Source: Bacteroidaceae bacterium (GTDB lineage Bacteria > Bacteroidota > Bacteroidia > Bacteroidales > Bacteroidaceae). From it: 64,000 bases of DNA. The first letter of the stretch is position 1. Each line of letters starts with the position of its first letter. The position numbers and the translations under genes were made by a program. Below, piece after piece: positions 26,396 to 36,351 of the stretch. The DNA is taken from positions 28,607-92,606 of the forward strand of contig JAFXXQ010000028.1 in NCBI GenBank assembly GCA_017542145.1. The letters run 5' to 3'. The notes under the pieces were generated by a model, which was not told the origin of the DNA, made no database searches, and saw only the letters and a list, made by a program, of their open reading frames with translations.

Positions 26396-26426
26396 CAAAG
26401 GTACATCTTTATTCTGTAACGGCAAA
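26396..26426 (-). promoter_or_regulatory. Promoter for asnA-ung
   Basis: On the minus strand TTTG (26426-26423) and TACCTTTG (26403-26396) are 19 bp apart. Confidence 0.75.
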
Positions 26427-26490
26427 AGCTTTCCCTCAAAAAGACAAAAAAAAGCAATATTTGCCTGCTACTATAAATTATTGAAAACAC

Positions 26491-26515
26491 AACGCAGCAC
26501 CAATGGTGCTGCGTT
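26491..26515 (-). terminator. Terminator of the acyl-CoA ligase gene
   Basis: A perfect 11-bp stem, AACGCAGCACC and GGTGCTGCGTT with a 3-nt loop, lies 20 bp after the stop. A moderately T-rich tract follows on the minus strand. Confidence 0.75.
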
Positions 26516-26534
26516 GAAGGGGGGGATAATTGGC

Positions 26535-28187
26535 TTACTGATACATGAAACGCTTTATGCTGCGTTTCGGGGTCTTTTCAAAAGGCTCGTTGCGAAGCTC
26601 AATCTTGTTGATGTGGCTATAAGCAGGCAGTTGAGCGTTGACCTGAGCCAAGTAATCGGTCATGACAGACTCGATGGTACGTCCCTGCTCGGCTAACGGC
26701 TTGAAACCATCCATATCGGGCACCACGAGAGCCACAATCTTATTGTTACGGCTAACGACAAGACACTCTGAAACTAAGGGAAGAGCATTTAGTTTGTCCT
26801 CCAGTTCTTCGGGATAGACATTTTGTCCGTTACCGCTGAGAATCATATTCTTGCTGCGGCCCTTGATGAAGATATTGCCATTCTTGTCCATAAGGCCAAG
26901 ATCTCCGGTGCGGAGCCAGCCATCCTCGGTAAAGGTAGCCTTCGTGGCATCGGGGTTCTTGTAGTAGCCCATCATCACGTTATCGCCGTGTACCTGAATC
27001 TCGCCCACCTCAGTCTCAGGATTGGCAGAGGTGATGCGTACCTTCATACCATCAACGGGCTTACCACATGAGCGGGGAACAAACTTCGAGTAGTGTTCGT
27101 AACCGATGAGGGGACCGCACTCGGTCATACCATAACCTACAGTGTAGGGGAAATGCATACGATGCATGTACTTCTCCGCCGTCTCCCCAAGAGCAGCACC
27201 ACCCATCACCAGACCTGAGCGCAGATACCCGCCAAAGGTACCGATGAGTTTTTTCTTCACCTTACCAAGGATGATATTATTGATACCAGGAATAGCAAGC
27301 AACACCTTCATTACAGGTTTCTGAAGCGTGGGAATGACTTTACTCTTGAAAATCTTCTCCACTACAAGGGGTACCGTAACAATGAGGTGAGGCTTCACAT
27401 CGGACAGAGCCTTGATGAGCACGCTTGGCGTGGGGGTTTTGCCAAGGAAGGTAATATGGACACCCTGCGAAAGAGGATATACAAACTCAAAAGCCATGCC
27501 GTAAAGGTGAGCCATAGGAAGCATGGAGAGCATGGTCTCGCCTTCGTAGGCAGGGATGCGGTTACGACCAAACTCAATGTTTGAGCTGAAGTTACGAGCC
27601 GAAAGCATGACGCCTTTTGGAGCACTGGTTGTACCACTAGTATAATTGATAATCTCAAGTTCGTCAAGTGAGCCCGTGGGATAACTGACGTTTTCAGGCT
27701 TCATACCATTCGGGAAACGTTTCTTGAACTCTTCTTCGACCTTCGCCTTAATGGCTTCAGCCGTAAGCTCTGAGTCACGCAGCATCAGCGCCTTGCCAGA
27801 GAGCATATTGAAAGCCGCCTTCAGGTTTGGCATAGCCTCTGCATCCATCTTCTCCCAAATACCGGGTTCGGTGAAAATAACCGTAGCGTCGGAATGAGCT
27901 GTAAGCTTCTGCACGCTTTCAGGCGGGAAATCATTTAATACAGGAACAACAACGGCGTCATAAGAGGTTACGCTCATAAAAGCCATCGCCCATTGGGCAG
28001 AGTTGCGAGCACAAAGCACAACCTTATCTCCCCGCTGTGCTCCAGCAAGCTCGAGCAGGATGTGATTACGTTCAATTTGTTCGGCAACCTGGCCGAAAGT
28101 GAAATCTTCTTTTCCGTAGTTTGAGAGAGCCAGATTATTCCAGAAAGTCTTAACGGCTGTCTCGAAATAAGTCAAATAATGTGTCAT
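26535..28187 (-). CDS. AMP-forming long-chain fatty acid-CoA ligase-like enzyme
   Basis: 550 residues of the ANL superfamily. The P-loop-like TSGTTSAPKGVML, the adenine motif GYGMTECGPL, and GWLRTGDLGLMDKNG followed by KNMILSGNGQNVYPEE are all present. The C-terminal Lys is in KTPKRSIKRF. It activates a carboxylic acid, probably a fatty acid, to its acyl-AMP and then CoA thioester. Length and motifs fit Bacteroidales long-chain acyl-CoA synthetases; substrate chain length cannot be read from sequence. Single-gene unit with its own terminator. Confidence 0.9.
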   Translation of the reverse strand: MTHYLTYFETAVKTFWNNLALSNYGKEDFTFGQVAEQIERNHILLELAGAQRGDKVVLCARNSAQWAMAFMSVTSYDAVVVPVLNDFPPESVQKLTAHSDATVIFTEPGIWEKMDAEAMPNLKAAFNMLSGKALMLRDSELTAEAIKAKVEEEFKKRFPNGMKPENVSYPTGSLDELEIINYTSGTTSAPKGVMLSARNFSSNIEFGRNRIPAYEGETMLSMLPMAHLYGMAFEFVYPLSQGVHITFLGKTPTPSVLIKALSDVKPHLIVTVPLVVEKIFKSKVIPTLQKPVMKVLLAIPGINNIILGKVKKKLIGTFGGYLRSGLVMGGAALGETAEKYMHRMHFPYTVGYGMTECGPLIGYEHYSKFVPRSCGKPVDGMKVRITSANPETEVGEIQVHGDNVMMGYYKNPDATKATFTEDGWLRTGDLGLMDKNGNIFIKGRSKNMILSGNGQNVYPEELEDKLNALPLVSECLVVSRNNKIVALVVPDMDGFKPLAEQGRTIESVMTDYLAQVNAQLPAYSHINKIELRNEPFEKTPKRSIKRFMYQ

Positions 28188-28350
28188 TCTTACAACTGTT
28201 TTTTGAATTTCGGCTGCAAAGGTCGCACTTTATTTTTATACTTTTGGTTTTTGATGGCCAAAAAGTCGGGGAAAGGGACAAAAATTGAGAATACGGGGCG
28301 AAATTATGGACTCAGGGACGAAACCATGAAAGGGAAAGGGCGAAAAACGC
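28188..28350. other. Intergenic region between nadK and acyl-CoA ligase genes
   Basis: No gene. It holds a TAnnTTTG-like element with one mismatch for the ligase gene (28216-28224 on the minus strand) and a weak GGCG/CGCC hairpin after nadK (about 28346). Confidence 0.4.
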
Positions 28351-29154
28351 CTAAATTCCCCAATTCATCTTCTTCTGAAGCGTGCGAAACCACGTGTTGC
28401 CCGTCTGCTTGACGACGTTGATGCGATAGGGCGCTTTGCGGAGGACAAGGCGTGTTCCGGTATCGAAATTGGCACTTTGTCCATCGGCCGCAACCAGGAA
28501 ATGTCCGCTACGACTATCGACGACAAGCTCAATCTCCTTGTCATCAGAAATAATAATGGGGCGCATATTCAGACTATGGGGTGCAACAGCAGTAAGCAGC
28601 ATGACATCCGACTGAGGATGGATGATGGGGCCGCCTGCACTAAGGGAGTAAGCCGTAGAGCCAGTAGGCGTACAGACCAAAAGGCCGTCAGAGCGATAAG
28701 TTGTCAGTAGTTCTCCATTGACAAAAGCCTTAATACTAATCATGGAAGCACTATCGTGTTTGGTGACAGCCACCTCATTAAGAGCATAAAGAACTATCGG
28801 GCTTACGTCAGAGGCATCTGGCTGAAAAACCTCCGTATAAAGGACGCTGCGACTGCGCACCTCATACTGCCCCTTGTGGATACAGTCCAGAAAAACGTCC
28901 ATTTCATCGGTACTTACGTCGGCAAGGAAACCCAAATGTCCCGTGTTAATACCGACAATAGGTATGCCAGCAGCTCCCACCATCTCGGCTGCTTTTAGGA
29001 ACGTGCCGTCGCCACCCAAGCTGATGACCATATCCACATCGGACGTCAATTCATCCGTTACCACATCCCCTCGAGCCTTCAAAAGCGACAGCAATTTATC
29101 AGCCGTAAGAGACTTAGAAGGGTTAATCGTGTGTCCGAAGAGTACGAATTTCAT
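28351..29154 (-). CDS. nadK: NAD kinase
   Basis: 267 residues from the ATG at 29154 (MKFVLFGHT); an upstream in-frame ATG lies in the promoter region. The GGDGTFLKAAEMV motif, NTGHLGFLAD, TPTGSTAYSLSAGGPI and the catalytic Asp in GGDG are diagnostic. It converts NAD to NADP using ATP. It is transcribed divergently from pdxJ; a TATTTTTG element on the minus strand (29186-29179) is a candidate promoter. Confidence 0.95.
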   Translation of the reverse strand: MKFVLFGHTINPSKSLTADKLLSLLKARGDVVTDELTSDVDMVISLGGDGTFLKAAEMVGAAGIPIVGINTGHLGFLADVSTDEMDVFLDCIHKGQYEVRSRSVLYTEVFQPDASDVSPIVLYALNEVAVTKHDSASMISIKAFVNGELLTTYRSDGLLVCTPTGSTAYSLSAGGPIIHPQSDVMLLTAVAPHSLNMRPIIISDDKEIELVVDSRSGHFLVAADGQSANFDTGTRLVLRKAPYRINVVKQTGNTWFRTLQKKMNWGI

Positions 29155-29250
29155 AGGGTACATTCTTAAAAACGTGGGCAAAAATATAAATTATTCCTAA
29201 AAGAACAGCACAAAATGCCATTAAAAAGAGGTAAAAAACATTTTTACGCT

Positions 29251-29258
29251 TAACTTTG
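29251..29258 (+). promoter_or_regulatory. Promoter -7 element for the pdxJ-recG operon
   Basis: TAACTTTG matches TAnnTTTG, 32 bp before the pdxJ ATG. The -33 element is not clear. Confidence 0.6.
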
Positions 29259-29290
29259 CACCGAAAAAGAGGATTTATACCTTTAATTAT

Positions 29291-30004
29291 ATGACCCGAC
29301 TCAGTGTCAACATCAACAAAGTTGCTACGTTGCGCAACGCCCGCGGCGGCAATCGACCCGACGTACTGAAGTTTGCCATGGATTGCGAATCCTTCGGTGC
29401 TGACGGTATCACCGTCCATCCACGTCCTGATGAACGGCATATCCGCCGTAGCGATGTACTGGCACTCCGCCCTCAACTTCACACGGAACTGAACATCGAA
29501 GGATTCCCGTCGGAAGACTTCATGGAACTGGTGCTTAGCGTGCGCCCTGATCAGGTGACTTTGGTGCCGGATTCCCCCGTCCAACTTACATCCAATCACG
29601 GATGGGATGTCAAAGCCAACCTTGATTTCCTTTCCCACATCGTCGATAGGCTCCAGATTGCCGGCATACGCTCATCAATTTTCATCAATGCAGACTGCGA
29701 GCAAGTGGATGCCGCTGCAAAGACCGGAACCGACCGCATTGAGCTTTATACTGAACCCTATGCGACGAGATACACCTTAAGCCGCGAAACAGCCATTGCC
29801 CCCTTCGTAAAAGCAGCCCTGCGGGCACGTATCTGCGGACTGGGACTCAATGCGGGACACGACCTCAGCCTGCAAAATCTGGGTTACTTTCATGAGCAGA
29901 TTCCATGGGTGGAAGAAGTTTCCATCGGACATCAGCTCATCTGCGATGCGCTCTATCTTGGCATCGCCGAAACCATTAAGCAATACAAACAATGCCTAGT
30001 CTAA
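29291..30004 (+). CDS. pdxJ: Pyridoxine 5'-phosphate synthase
   Basis: 237 residues, usual length. N-terminal [34 protein letters not shown] and the C-terminal [14 protein letters not shown] are PdxJ signatures. It condenses 1-deoxyxylulose 5-phosphate with 3-amino-2-oxopropyl phosphate to give pyridoxine phosphate (vitamin B6). It heads a run of seven closely spaced plus-strand genes. Confidence 0.96.
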   Translation: MTRLSVNINKVATLRNARGGNRPDVLKFAMDCESFGADGITVHPRPDERHIRRSDVLALRPQLHTELNIEGFPSEDFMELVLSVRPDQVTLVPDSPVQLTSNHGWDVKANLDFLSHIVDRLQIAGIRSSIFINADCEQVDAAAKTGTDRIELYTEPYATRYTLSRETAIAPFVKAALRARICGLGLNAGHDLSLQNLGYFHEQIPWVEEVSIGHQLICDALYLGIAETIKQYKQCLV

Positions 30005-30060
30005 TCATTCACATACTACCCCTCAACCCGCTAATTGTTAAATCGTAAATCATAAAAGAA

Positions 30061-30762
30061 ATGTTATTCCTCCAAGCAGAAACCATGCAGGCTGCGGCCG
30101 CAGAATTGACAGAGAATCCTGTCCTAACAGAAATCGTTGAAACAGGCAATAAGATGAACCTATGGGAGATGACTATGAAAGGAGGCTGGATAATGCTTAT
30201 CCTGGCTATCCTCTCCGTCATCTGTTTCTACATCTTCTTCGAACGCCTAGCTGCCCTTAAGAAAGCCCGCCGCGTCGATGCCTCTTTCATGGATCGTATC
30301 CGCGACTATGTGCAGCACGGAGACAACAAGTCCGCCATCAACTTCTGTCGTGTAACGGGTAGCCCCATTGCCAATATGATTGAAAAGGGTTTGGAGCGTC
30401 TAGGGCGTCCTACTGCCGACGTCCGTGCCTCCATTGATAATGCCGGAAACCTCGAAGTAGCCAAGCTTGAAAAAGGCCTTTCCATCATGGCAACCATCTC
30501 CAGCGGAGCCCCAATGATTGGATTCCTCGGCACCGTGCTCGGCATGGTACGTGCCTTTTGGGAAATGGCCAACGCAGGTAACAACATCGACATCACCCTA
30601 CTCTCCAGCGGTATCTACCAGGCTATGATTACCACCGTCGGCGGACTTATTGTCGGTATCATTGCCATGTTTGCCTATAACTACCTTGTTTCACGCGTGG
30701 ACAGCATCACCAATTGGCTCGAAGCCCAGACACTCTCATTCATGGACATGATAAAAGACTGA
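30061..30762 (+). CDS. exbB: MotA/TolQ/ExbB proton channel family protein
   Basis: 233 residues with three membrane helices (about 40-62, 145-170, 188-212). The conserved SSGAPMIGFLGTVLGMVRAF and GGLIVGIIAMFAYNYLV segments are the ExbB/TolQ signature. With ExbD and TonB it converts proton flow into energy for outer-membrane TonB-dependent receptors, two of which are in this window. It is 56 bp after pdxJ and 4 bp before exbD. Confidence 0.93.
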   Translation: MLFLQAETMQAAAAELTENPVLTEIVETGNKMNLWEMTMKGGWIMLILAILSVICFYIFFERLAALKKARRVDASFMDRIRDYVQHGDNKSAINFCRVTGSPIANMIEKGLERLGRPTADVRASIDNAGNLEVAKLEKGLSIMATISSGAPMIGFLGTVLGMVRAFWEMANAGNNIDITLLSSGIYQAMITTVGGLIVGIIAMFAYNYLVSRVDSITNWLEAQTLSFMDMIKD

Positions 30763-30766
30763 CGCC

Positions 30767-31189
30767 ATGGCACTAAAGCGCAAGAACAAAATCAACCCGG
30801 CATTCAGCATGGCATCCATGACGGATATCATCTTTCTCTTGCTGATATTCTTCATGATAACCTCCACCATGGTGTCTCCCAATGCCATCAAGGTGCTGTT
30901 GCCGCAAGGCAAACAGCAAACCTCTGCTAAGCCACTCACCCGAGTTATCATCGACAAAGACCTGAACTACTACGCCGCTTTCGGCAACAAGGACGAAATG
31001 CCTATTACCCTAGACGAACTGCCGGCGTTCCTAGCCGAGCGGGCTGCTGAAGAGCCTGAAATGTTCGTGGCCCTCTATGCTGACGAGCGTGTACCCTATC
31101 GCGAAATTGTTAATATCCTGAACATTGCCAACGATAACAACTACAAAATGGTGCTTGCCACCCGAAAACCAGACCAAAAAAGAAAGTGA
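30767..31189 (+). CDS. exbD: Biopolymer transport protein ExbD/TolR
   Basis: 140 residues: a short cytoplasmic N-terminus, one membrane helix (about 18-38, with the conserved Asp in SMTDIIFLLLIFFM that carries protons) and a periplasmic domain. It partners ExbB. Its TGA overlaps the tonB GTG by 4 bp. Confidence 0.93.
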   Translation: MALKRKNKINPAFSMASMTDIIFLLLIFFMITSTMVSPNAIKVLLPQGKQQTSAKPLTRVIIDKDLNYYAAFGNKDEMPITLDELPAFLAERAAEEPEMFVALYADERVPYREIVNILNIANDNNYKMVLATRKPDQKRK

Positions 31190-31962
31190 AAGCAGACTCG
31201 TCAAAAAAAATAGGCATTATAGGTACGCTAGCCATCCACGCCCTGCTACTGGTATTGTTGCTGACTATCTTCATGCGAGTTCCCGAACATCTGTCTGAGA
31301 GCGGCATGGAAGTGACACTTGGCGATGTCAGCCTGGCAAAGGGAGCGCAGGAAGACTACCGTCTGACAGAGGTGAAAGCCATTCAGCCCGAGGTGACACC
31401 CACACCTGAACAAGCCATTGAGAACAACGCGCCACCCGTTCCCGAGGAACCTATCATAGCCCAGGAAACAGAAGAGACGGTCGTCATTGAGACAGCTGAA
31501 CAGATTGAAGCCCGCAAACGAGCTGAAGCGGAAAAGAAAGCTGCTGAAGTTGCCGCTGCCGCTATGGCCAACGCCTTCGGCAAAAGCAGCGAGATGACTG
31601 CACGAGGCACCGCCGAGCAGACAGCGCAGTCTGGCACTCAAGGCTCGGTGGCAGGAAAGGCTGAAGCAGCCAGCACCAGCAGAAACGGAAGGTACGGTAC
31701 ATACGACCTCGGCAACCGCACTTTGGAAGGTGAGCTCCCGAAACCGACAGAGAACATACAGGATGAGGGCACCGTTGTTGTAGCAATTGTCGTCAATCCT
31801 GCCGGTGATGTAGTCTCAGCTAACATTAGCCTCCGTACCAAAACATCCAATCCGCAGCTGCGCCAAGCAGCCATCAATGCAGCCAAGAAAGCCAAGTTCA
31901 ACACTGTTGAAGAAATGGAAAATCAAACCGGCTCTATTACCTATTATTTTAAATTACAATAA
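31186..31962 (+). CDS. Energy transducer TonB-like protein
   Basis: 258 residues, GTG start at 31186 overlapping the exbD stop. One N-terminal membrane helix (IGIIGTLAIHALLLVLLL), a Pro/Glu-rich then Ala/Glu/Lys-rich spacer (about 65-125), and a C-terminal domain with TVVVAIVVNPAGDVVSANI ... AAKKAKFN resembling the TonB C-terminal fold. It would span the periplasm and touch TonB-dependent receptors. Position after exbB-exbD supports this. Confidence 0.87.
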   Translation: MKADSSKKIGIIGTLAIHALLLVLLLTIFMRVPEHLSESGMEVTLGDVSLAKGAQEDYRLTEVKAIQPEVTPTPEQAIENNAPPVPEEPIIAQETEETVVIETAEQIEARKRAEAEKKAAEVAAAAMANAFGKSSEMTARGTAEQTAQSGTQGSVAGKAEAASTSRNGRYGTYDLGNRTLEGELPKPTENIQDEGTVVVAIVVNPAGDVVSANISLRTKTSNPQLRQAAINAAKKAKFNTVEEMENQTGSITYYFKLQ

Positions 31963-31971
31963 CCCCATTCC

Positions 31972-32538
31972 ATGAAGAAAGTATATGTTTTTCTTGCTGA
32001 AGGCTTCGAAGAGATTGAAGCCTTAGCTCCCGTTGATATCATGCGCCGCGCCGAGCTCGACGTTTTCACCGTCTCCATCTACGAGGACCTTACCGTCATC
32101 GGTGCTCATGGCATCCCCGTGATGGCTGATACCATCTTCAGTCTCTGCGACTACGACGATGCTGCCCTGCTCTTCCTCCCTGGAGGAATGCCCGGTGCGG
32201 CCAATCTACTGAACTGCGAGCCACTCTGCGAACTGCTGGAGAAGAAGCATCGCGAGGGAACGCCTTTGGCTGCTATCTGCGCTGCTCCTGCCGTGCTGGG
32301 CGAACTGGGTTTGCTGGATGGACGCCGCGCCACTTGCTACCCAGGCTTCGAAGAACACTTGAAAGGGGCTTATATCGACAGCAACGCCCTTATCGTCAAG
32401 GATGATGAGACGCTTTTCACCGGTTGTGGGCCGGCTGCTGCTCCCGCTCTTGGCTTTGTTCTTGTAGAATTGCTTTGCGGCAAAGAAAAAGCCGGCGAAG
32501 TCCGTTCCAGCATGATGTTCGGAAGAATTAATAATTAA
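31972..32538 (+). CDS. DJ-1/PfpI family protein (YajL-like)
   Basis: 188 residues of the DJ-1/ThiJ fold. N-terminal [16 protein letters not shown] and the nucleophile elbow [15 protein letters not shown] with the conserved Cys are clear. Members act as protein deglycases, chaperones or glyoxalase-like enzymes; which applies here is unknown. The last codons and stop lie in a short AATTAAT-type heptamer stretch (about 32525-32540), the same unit as at the right edge of the window. Confidence 0.88.
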   Translation: MKKVYVFLAEGFEEIEALAPVDIMRRAELDVFTVSIYEDLTVIGAHGIPVMADTIFSLCDYDDAALLFLPGGMPGAANLLNCEPLCELLEKKHREGTPLAAICAAPAVLGELGLLDGRRATCYPGFEEHLKGAYIDSNALIVKDDETLFTGCGPAAAPALGFVLVELLCGKEKAGEVRSSMMFGRINN

Positions 32539-32557
32539 AAACCAAAAAAGATTCGCG

Positions 32558-33286
32558 TTGGTTGTGGAGGGAACAACGAGATACGCCATCATTGTTGCCG
32601 GAGGCAAGGGGCTGCGCATGGGAAGCGATATTCCCAAGCAGTTTCTCACCGTACAGGGGCGCCCCCTTCTCATGCTGACACTGGAGACTTTTCATTCCTT
32701 CGACCCTTCGATGCTGCTGATACTTGTGTTGCCCGAAGCGCAGCAGGAGTATTGGGAACGGCTATGCAGGGAGTACGTATTCCATGTGCCGCACACCGTA
32801 GTCAGTGGAGGAGAAACGCGATTCCACTCCGTTCGCAATGGCTTGCAAGCCATTGAAGAAGTATTAATAGGGCAACAAGTCAGCAAGTCAACACGTCAAC
32901 AAGCTCTTGTCGCTATCCACGATGGTGTGCGCCCGTTTGTTTCCCACCAAGTTATTGCGGCGTGTTTTGAAGCTGCTGAGCGTGACGAGGCAGCCATCCC
33001 TGTTATACCCGTGGTAGAAACCCTGCGCGAAGTTTACCTTCCCCATCCTTCACAGCGAGGAATAAGCCGCACCGTCAATCGCAACCGCTATCGTCTCGTC
33101 CAAACCCCTCAGACCTTTCGCCTCAGCCTGTTGCTGGACGCCTACGCTCAGCCCTATTCTGATGCCTTCACCGACGATGCCTCCGTCGTCGAATCCCTAG
33201 GTCACCCAATTACCCTTGTCGAGGGCAACCGCGAGAACATCAAGATTACCACCCCCTACGACCTCGCCGTAGCTGAGATTCTATGA
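32558..33286 (+). CDS. ispD: 2-C-methyl-D-erythritol 4-phosphate cytidylyltransferase
   Basis: 242 residues from a TTG at 32558; a GTG at 32564 is an equal candidate, and there is no ATG before the conserved [22 protein letters not shown]. Other IspD motifs: [25 protein letters not shown], and TDDASVVE. It makes CDP-methylerythritol in the non-mevalonate isoprenoid pathway. A four-copy octamer array (32873-32904) is read in frame as an unusual Gln/Ser-rich stretch before AIHDG. The end overlaps recG by 4 bp. Confidence 0.93.
   Translation: MVVEGTTRYAIIVAGGKGLRMGSDIPKQFLTVQGRPLLMLTLETFHSFDPSMLLILVLPEAQQEYWERLCREYVFHVPHTVVSGGETRFHSVRNGLQAIEEVLIGQQVSKSTRQQALVAIHDGVRPFVSHQVIAACFEAAERDEAAIPVIPVVETLREVYLPHPSQRGISRTVNRNRYRLVQTPQTFRLSLLLDAYAQPYSDAFTDDASVVESLGHPITLVEGNRENIKITTPYDLAVAEIL
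32873..32904 (+). repeat. Four-copy octamer array inside ispD
   Basis: Units CAACAAGT, CAGCAAGT, CAACACGT and CAACAAGC are consecutive and are translated within [12 protein letters not shown]. Most IspD proteins are shorter at this loop between the GLxA helix and the AIHDGVRP motif. Confidence 0.8.
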
Positions 33287-35379
33287 GCGCCCTTGCCCAT
33301 ACCGACATCCAGTATCTTTCCGGCGTCGGCCCGCAGCGTGCCGAAGTGTTGCGTAAAGAACTTAATATCTCCACGCTCAACGACCTGCTTTATTGCTTTC
33401 CCTACAAGCATATCGACCGCAGCCGCCTCTATTACATCCACGAGATTGACGGCAATATGCCCTACATCCAGCTCCGTGGAAAGATTCTCAGCTACGAGAC
33501 TGCCGGTAGCGGACGCAAAGAGCGCACCATCGCCCATTTCACCGACGGCACGGGCATTATCGACCTTGTTTGGTTCCAATACGGAAAGTTTATCCAGAAA
33601 CGCTACCCCCTCAACAAGGATTTTATCGTCTTCGGCAAGCCCACCGTCTTCGGCGGACGCATCAACATCGCTCACCCCGACATCGACCCTTCTGACGGCC
33701 TCGACATCTCCAGCATGGGCCTCCGTCCTTATTACAATACAACAGAGCGCATGAAGCGCATGAACCTCAGCTCCGGCGGCATAGAGAAGCTGATGCGAAA
33801 CCTCTTCGACATGCTGACGGAGCCCATCCCCGAAACCCTGCCCGAATATTTTGTGCAGAAGCACCACCTCATGCCGCTTGACGAAGCCCTCCGCTGCATG
33901 CACTTTCCCGAGAACCCCGAGCAGCTGCGACGTGCCGAATATCGGCTGAAGTTCGAGGAACTATTTTATATCCAGCTTGATATTCTGCGTTACGCCCGCA
34001 TGCGGCAGAAGAAGAGTCAAGGCCTCTGCTTCACCGTCGTGGGCCATCTATTTAACACCTTCTTCAACGAGAAACTCCCCTTCCCCCTGACGAACGCCCA
34101 AAAGCGCGTCATCCGCGAGATGCGTGCCGACATGAACAGCGGGCGTCAAATGAACCGCCTCCTGCAGGGCGATGTGGGCAGCGGCAAGACGCTCGTCGCC
34201 CTCATGGTCATGCTTATCGCCATCGACAATGGTTATCAGGCCTGTATCATGGCCCCCACCGAAATCCTTGCCGAGCAGCACTACACCACCATCCGAACCC
34301 TACTCGAAGAGCTTCCCGTCCGTGTAGAGCTGCTCACGGGCAGCGTCAAGGGCAAGCGGCGCACTCCCATTCTCAGCGGCTTGCAGGACGGCAGCGTCCA
34401 CTTGCTCATCTCCACCCACGCCGTACTGGAGGACACCGTCAGCTTCGCCGCTCTCGGTCTCGTCGTCGTCGACGAGCAGCACCGCTTCGGCGTAGCTCAA
34501 CGCGCCAAGCTCTGGAGCAAGAACGAATTCCTCCCCCATGTACTGGTGATGACGGCTACCCCCATTCCCCGCACCCTCGCCATGACGCTCTACGGTGACC
34601 TCGACGTCTCCGTAATCGACGAGCTGCCCCCGGGCCGCAAACCAGTCTTCACCGAGCACCGCTACGACACCCAGAAAGCCTCGCTCTACCAGTTCATGCG
34701 CAGCCAGATTGACGCCGGACGCCAAGTCTATGTTGTCTATCCCCTCATCAAGGAAAGCGAGAAGATAGACCTTAAGAACCTCGAGGACGGCTACCGTACC
34801 ATTTGCGAAGTTTTCCCCGACTATGCCGTCAGCATGGTGCATGGCCGTCTGAAGCCTGACGAGAAAGAAGCTGAGATGCAGCGCTTCGTCTGTGGCGAAA
34901 CGCAAATTATGGTAGCCACCACAGTCATCGAGGTAGGCGTCAACGTGCCCAATGCCAGCATCATGGTTATCCAGAACGCCGAGCGCTTCGGTCTCTCGCA
35001 GCTCCACCAGCTACGCGGACGTGTGGGACGCGGCGCCGACCAAAGCTACTGCATCCTCGTCACCTCCTTCAAACTCACGGACGACAGCCGCAAGCGCATC
35101 GACATCATGACGCGCACCACCGACGGCTTCGAGATAGCCGAGGCCGACCTCAAGCTACGCGGCCCGGGCGACCTCGAAGGCACCCAGCAGAGCGGCATCG
35201 CCTTCGACCTCCACATCGCCAACCTCGCCCGCGACGGCATCCTACTCCAACACGTCCGCGACATCGCCCAACACATCCTCGATGACGACCCCGACGAGAA
35301 CCGCCCCGAAAACTATATCCTTTGGCAGCAACTCCGCCTCCGCCGCAAAACCAACGTCAACTGGAGCGCCATCTCCTAA
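33283..35379 (+). CDS. recG: ATP-dependent DNA helicase RecG
   Basis: 698 residues, family length. N-terminal wedge/OB domain (about 60-150), Walker [16 protein letters not shown]-box variant DEQH ([10 protein letters not shown]), [11 protein letters not shown], and the helicase C domain with [23 protein letters not shown] and QLRGRVGRG. It remodels stalled replication forks and Holliday junctions. Last gene of the pdxJ run, coupled to ispD by a 4-bp overlap. Confidence 0.97.
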   Translation: MSALAHTDIQYLSGVGPQRAEVLRKELNISTLNDLLYCFPYKHIDRSRLYYIHEIDGNMPYIQLRGKILSYETAGSGRKERTIAHFTDGTGIIDLVWFQYGKFIQKRYPLNKDFIVFGKPTVFGGRINIAHPDIDPSDGLDISSMGLRPYYNTTERMKRMNLSSGGIEKLMRNLFDMLTEPIPETLPEYFVQKHHLMPLDEALRCMHFPENPEQLRRAEYRLKFEELFYIQLDILRYARMRQKKSQGLCFTVVGHLFNTFFNEKLPFPLTNAQKRVIREMRADMNSGRQMNRLLQGDVGSGKTLVALMVMLIAIDNGYQACIMAPTEILAEQHYTTIRTLLEELPVRVELLTGSVKGKRRTPILSGLQDGSVHLLISTHAVLEDTVSFAALGLVVVDEQHRFGVAQRAKLWSKNEFLPHVLVMTATPIPRTLAMTLYGDLDVSVIDELPPGRKPVFTEHRYDTQKASLYQFMRSQIDAGRQVYVVYPLIKESEKIDLKNLEDGYRTICEVFPDYAVSMVHGRLKPDEKEAEMQRFVCGETQIMVATTVIEVGVNVPNASIMVIQNAERFGLSQLHQLRGRVGRGADQSYCILVTSFKLTDDSRKRIDIMTRTTDGFEIAEADLKLRGPGDLEGTQQSGIAFDLHIANLARDGILLQHVRDIAQHILDDDPDENRPENYILWQQLRLRRKTNVNWSAIS

Positions 35380-35402
35380 TGATTCTGGCCTTTCTTAACT
35401 GG

Positions 35403-35423
35403 CCGAAGGCTTCGCCTTATTTT
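35403..35423 (+). terminator. Possible terminator after recG
   Basis: AAGGC and GCCTT pair around a 3-nt loop, followed by ATTTTG. The stem is short, so this is a modest candidate at the end of the long operon. Confidence 0.4.
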
Positions 35424-35430
35424 GATACCG

Positions 35431-36210
35431 TCAATAACGCCCTTGGTAGTTGACGAAGTACCGCCATCCAACAGCGTCGTAGTATTGCTCCACAGAGGCC
35501 ATCGGCACGGTCACAGGGATTTCGGGATTCATTCCCACAAACGTATTGTCGAACGTTGCAGGCGGTGTTGGGGTCATACAGACAAAGCTGACAACACCCG
35601 TGCAGCCCGCAAAGGCCTTCTCGCCAATGGTGAGCACCGTGCTGTCTATGAAAATGCTGCCAAGAGAGGTGCACTCCTGAAACGCCATAGGGGGAATGTG
35701 GTTCAAAGAGGTTGGGAACGTGACGCACGAGAGCGACGAACAGCCACGAAAACACCCTTCGCCAAGCGTCGAAATGGAAGCCTGCAAACTGAAATCCTCC
35801 AGAGAAGCACATCCGTCGAAAGCATAGGCACCTATGGTGGAAAGCGGCTGAGGCGTATTGATTTCCTCAAGCGACGTACACCCCATGAACGCTTTCTCCT
35901 CTATAACCGAGACGGTTGAAGGAAGAGTGACGGAGGTGAGACGCGAAAAGTCGCGAAATGCGCCCTTGCCAATTTGTGAAACCACATAGGTTGTCCGCCC
36001 GTATTTCACCGTCTGGGGGATGACAAGCTCGCCAGACAAAGGCTCTGAGGTCGTAACTGAAGCAATGCGAACGAAATTCGTCAGGGGGACAACGACTTCC
36101 ATGTCGTACGTCACGCCGTCTGATGTGGCCTGGAATCGATCTACACCAAGTGAACAGCCCGTCAGGACTATGGCTGCAAATGCCAACGATAAGAAGTACC
36201 TTGCTTTCAT
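35431..36210 (-). CDS. BspA-type leucine-rich-repeat surface lipoprotein
   Basis: 259 residues with a lipobox (AIVLTGCSLG). After an N-terminal beta region (about 25-80) there are six or so LRR_5/BspA repeats of about 23 residues with the pattern IG..AF.GC.SL..V..P (for example IGAYAFDGCASLEDF, IPPMAFQECTSLGSI). Such proteins bind host matrix or other bacteria, or act as adhesins in Bacteroidales; the ligand is unknown. The C-terminal YYDAVGWRYFVNYQ is typical. It is divergent from an AraC regulator. Confidence 0.88.
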   Translation of the reverse strand: MKARYFLSLAFAAIVLTGCSLGVDRFQATSDGVTYDMEVVVPLTNFVRIASVTTSEPLSGELVIPQTVKYGRTTYVVSQIGKGAFRDFSRLTSVTLPSTVSVIEEKAFMGCTSLEEINTPQPLSTIGAYAFDGCASLEDFSLQASISTLGEGCFRGCSSLSCVTFPTSLNHIPPMAFQECTSLGSIFIDSTVLTIGEKAFAGCTGVVSFVCMTPTPPATFDNTFVGMNPEIPVTVPMASVEQYYDAVGWRYFVNYQGRY

Positions 36211-36229
36211 GATGATTACTTTTTTTCTG

Positions 36230-36237
36230 CAAAAATA
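36230..36237 (-). promoter_or_regulatory. Promoter -7 element for the BspA-like gene
   Basis: TATTTTTG on the minus strand matches TAnnTTTG, 20 bp before the ATG. Confidence 0.5.
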
Positions 36238-36323
36238 GGCTCTCTTTTATTCTCAGAAAGACCTTTTTTCTACCATTTTTGGACGATTATCCACTTTAGG
36301 GCATTTTTCTCAAAAAAAAGCCT

Positions 36324-36331
36324 TACTTTTG
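36324..36331 (+). promoter_or_regulatory. Promoter -7 element for the AraC-family gene
   Basis: TACTTTTG matches TAnnTTTG, 20 bp before the ATG at 36352. Together with the minus-strand element it makes a compact divergent promoter region. Confidence 0.55.
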
Positions 36332-36351
36332 TGGACTAAAAAGGACTTCCC

